A DNA stretch of 64,000 bases from Stentor coeruleus (Eukaryota; Ciliophora; Heterotrichea; Heterotrichida; Stentoridae). Positions 62,272 to 64,000 of the stretch are shown here, piece after piece. The stretch is from contig MPUH01000200.1 in the NCBI GenBank assembly GCA_001970955.1, forward strand, positions 1-64,000, read 5' to 3'. The position numbers were made by a program, and so were the translations under genes. Below the pieces are notes generated by a model. It worked only from the letters and a program-made list of their open reading frames with translations, made no database searches and was not told where the DNA came from. Within the stretch, counting starts at the first letter, position 1, and each line of letters begins with the position of its first letter.

Positions 62272-64000
62272 TTACTTTTTCAATATTTCTAATAAAGTTG
62301 TCATCAAACCGATGCTGTTTAATACTCGTTGTTTACATGTTTGAATATTTGGTATATTCGATATTATATCTTTTTTTAATGATGAGCATTGATGAAGTAA
62401 AGATTCTTTTGAATTATTATCAGTAGCCTTATTAAAAGATACTAATATAGGATGAGATAAGGGAAGGCAGCCAGAGTATAGAGAAGCTGAGTCTAAATCC
62501 CCATTTTTACGAATATACTTGTATGAAACAACATCTTTAAGGATATCTTCAGCTAGATTGTAGTTCCCAGCTTGTTGACAAGAAATTATTGCTTTGAGTT
62601 TTTCAAGCATTTTTTTAAGGCTTTTGTTTTTCTTTTCCCTAATTTCACGGCAACGGAGAATAGTTCGAGTGATACTTTTCCTCCAAAGAAACCTTATATA
62701 ATTAGAAAACCCTTCATAGGATAATATATCAACATAATTTTTATCAGGTACTTGTTCAGTAGCTTTTCTAAAACTTGATGACTCTTTAGTAAAATGTTTA
62801 ATCATGTCATGATCAAGTAAATAAACTGTTGAATTTTCTACTGCTTTACAATGAAGTTTATGTATTTGGTTTTTATGTATCCCTAAGTTAGGATATATAA
62901 GCGTCCCTTGGTTCATAAGAGCTATTTCTACTTCTAGAAGATGGTCAGATGATAAGATTTTACTATCATCCTCACTACCTTCTGTCATAATCGGAACAAC
63001 CTCAGCTTTTATTGTCTGACCCTTAGCAACTCTTATATTCATAACAACTTTTTCATTTTCTTGATTTTCAGTCTCCATTACACTTTGTGAAGTCCCAATA
63101 TCTTTATAATGACTTTGTCTATTTTCATTAAGCATTATACTTAGTTTTAATGTTCCACTAGCTAATGCATAAACACCTTTCATATATTCTCCACTTTTAA
63201 AAAGGTATTCACCTGAATAAATTTTTAGTACCTTCATTTTGTAAACTGTATCGTCGAATATTTCGCTTGGGAGAGATTCGAAAATTTCTGATTGAGTGAA
63301 AATACTTTGTATATAGCTTTTCCATGGATCTTTGTATTCTTTGATACGGCATTTTAACTCATCGATTATATATGGGAAAGCGTTTGTTAAAATACGAAAC
63401 TCATCTTTTCCAAGATGGGCTACTGTGCTAAAACCATGGCTGACAACAGTGGCTGTACGATAAGTTTTATAAAGCAATCCAATTTCTCCAAACTGCATTC
63501 CTTCATTTATACTACAAACTTTAGTTTTTTTATGATTTTTCAACTTAACAAATACAGCACAAACACCGTTTACTAATATATAAAAATCAGCAGCTCTTGT
63601 TCCTTCAGTAATAATCTCTTCTTCAGGCTGATAAAAAGTATAATTAACACGGTTTATAATAAAATCAGACAATTTAGGGTCGTCTAGAAATAGGAAATTC
63701 TTTGTCAACATAGGCTGATAAATGCATTTTAGGACTTCTTTTTGTAATAAAGGGGATATATAATGACAAAGTCTTTCAAATTCCACTTGTGAGCTCAATG
63801 TTGGGTAAATATTTGTGATGAAATCCAATACTTTCTTTTTGATTGATTTAGAAGTTTTCATGCGATTTATAACAGAAATGCTCATGTCCAGTGCTTTTTT
63901 TCTTCTTTCGTATTTTATGCCTAAACGAGATGTGAACATGAGGATTTCTCCAAAGAGATAAGATGTTATAACCATGCCTAAGATTATAAGAATACAAGCA
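62272..64000 (-). CDS. Cyclic-nucleotide-binding-domain channel, C-terminal part
   Basis: The frame is open to the right edge, so the N-terminal part (voltage sensor and pore) lies outside. The edge shows the end of an S6-like helix (IILGMVITSYLFGEI), a C-linker (KYERRKKALDMSISVINRMK) and a first CNBD: EEEIITEGTRAADFYILVNG, then FGEIGLLYKTYRTATV, a phosphate-binding cassette with E and R in place. A second CNBD-like unit follows (VYKMKVLKIYSGEYLFKSGE, VYALASGTLKLSI) with a long polar insert. The last 170 residues include a basic helix and no known domain. This is the plan of ciliate CNG/HCN/EAG-type potassium channels; tandem CNBDs are unusual for channels. Confidence 0.83.
   Translation of the reverse strand, partial: ACILIILGMVITSYLFGEILMFTSRLGIKYERRKKALDMSISVINRMKTSKSIKKKVLDFITNIYPTLSSQVEFERLCHYISPLLQKEVLKCIYQPMLTKNFLFLDDPKLSDFIINRVNYTFYQPEEEIITEGTRAADFYILVNGVCAVFVKLKNHKKTKVCSINEGMQFGEIGLLYKTYRTATVVSHGFSTVAHLGKDEFRILTNAFPYIIDELKCRIKEYKDPWKSYIQSIFTQSEIFESLPSEIFDDTVYKMKVLKIYSGEYLFKSGEYMKGVYALASGTLKLSIMLNENRQSHYKDIGTSQSVMETENQENEKVVMNIRVAKGQTIKAEVVPIMTEGSEDDSKILSSDHLLEVEIALMNQGTLIYPNLGIHKNQIHKLHCKAVENSTVYLLDHDMIKHFTKESSSFRKATEQVPDKNYVDILSYEGFSNYIRFLWRKSITRTILRCREIREKKNKSLKKMLEKLKAIISCQQAGNYNLAEDILKDVVSYKYIRKNGDLDSASLYSGCLPLSHPILVSFNKATDNNSKESLLHQCSSLKKDIISNIPNIQTCKQRVLNSIGLMTTLLEILKK

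Noticed and set aside
1-64000. tRNA or rRNA genes, retroviral or Polinton-like elements
   Set aside because: No clear A/B-box pair with cloverleaf, no rRNA-like GC-rich block, and no polymerase, integrase or capsid-like frames were found by reading both strands.

Overview
This window looks like macronuclear DNA of a heterotrich ciliate, most probably Stentor coeruleus or a close relative. Three lines of sequence evidence agree. Genes are closely packed, AT-rich and nearly intron-free. The introns that interrupt reading frames are all exactly 15 nt long (GT...TAG); five are mapped here. TAA, TAG and TGA all act as stops, so the standard code is used, unlike in most model ciliates. No prokaryotic operon signals, phage, CRISPR array, rRNA, tRNA or telomere repeat was found.

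Layout. 1-6,664: tail of a GRIP-like protein, then on the minus strand a coiled-coil/C1q-like protein and a TRP-like cation channel. 8,003-13,401: an acylated ankyrin protein, an unknown plus-strand protein, a CSPP1-like coiled-coil protein and a NEK kinase. 13,973-25,600 (plus strand): cystathionine gamma-lyase, a giant LRRC9-like LRR protein, a dispersed repeat with a target-site duplication, a copine and a membrane histidine kinase. 26,096-37,995: two small unknown proteins, DGAT1-like acyltransferase, a SHIPPO-repeat axonemal protein, a DOT1-fold methyltransferase, a PX-BAR sorting nexin, stomatin-like protein 2, a TPR co-chaperone-like protein and an F-box-like protein. 38,250-46,631: a second copy of the dispersed repeat, a very large coiled-coil/EF-hand/acidic-repeat protein, a C2 protein, an Aurora-like kinase with a long coiled coil and a small mitochondrial protein. 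46,995-48,388: a decayed Tim44-like pseudogene. 50,157-64,000: a C2H2 zinc-finger protein, two coiled-coil proteins, a PDI, a CBM20 protein, small unknowns, an EF-hand protein, an SCP/FCP1-type phosphatase and the C-terminal part of a cyclic-nucleotide-binding channel that runs off the window.

Much of the gene content suits a large ciliated cell: axonemal or basal-body candidates (SHIPPO, LRRC9, NEK, CSPP1-like, coiled coils), calcium and membrane signalling (TRP, copine, C2, EF-hand, CNBD channel), membrane traffic (GRIP, sorting nexin) and mitochondria (STOML2, Tim44 relic). No operon-like pathway is evident. Neighbours can be extremely close: 46 nt between divergent start codons, and 24 nt between a stop and the next start on the same strand.

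Two cautions and one unexplained signal. Thirteen single N characters each sit between two copies of a short direct duplication; in every coding case, counting the duplicated stretch once leaves an intact frame, so these are assembly joins and not biology. At least one similar join carries no N. Separately, the sense strand of almost every gene starts C-rich/G-poor and ends G-rich/C-poor. In long genes this skew resets abruptly several times, giving a sawtooth that the gene annotation does not explain.
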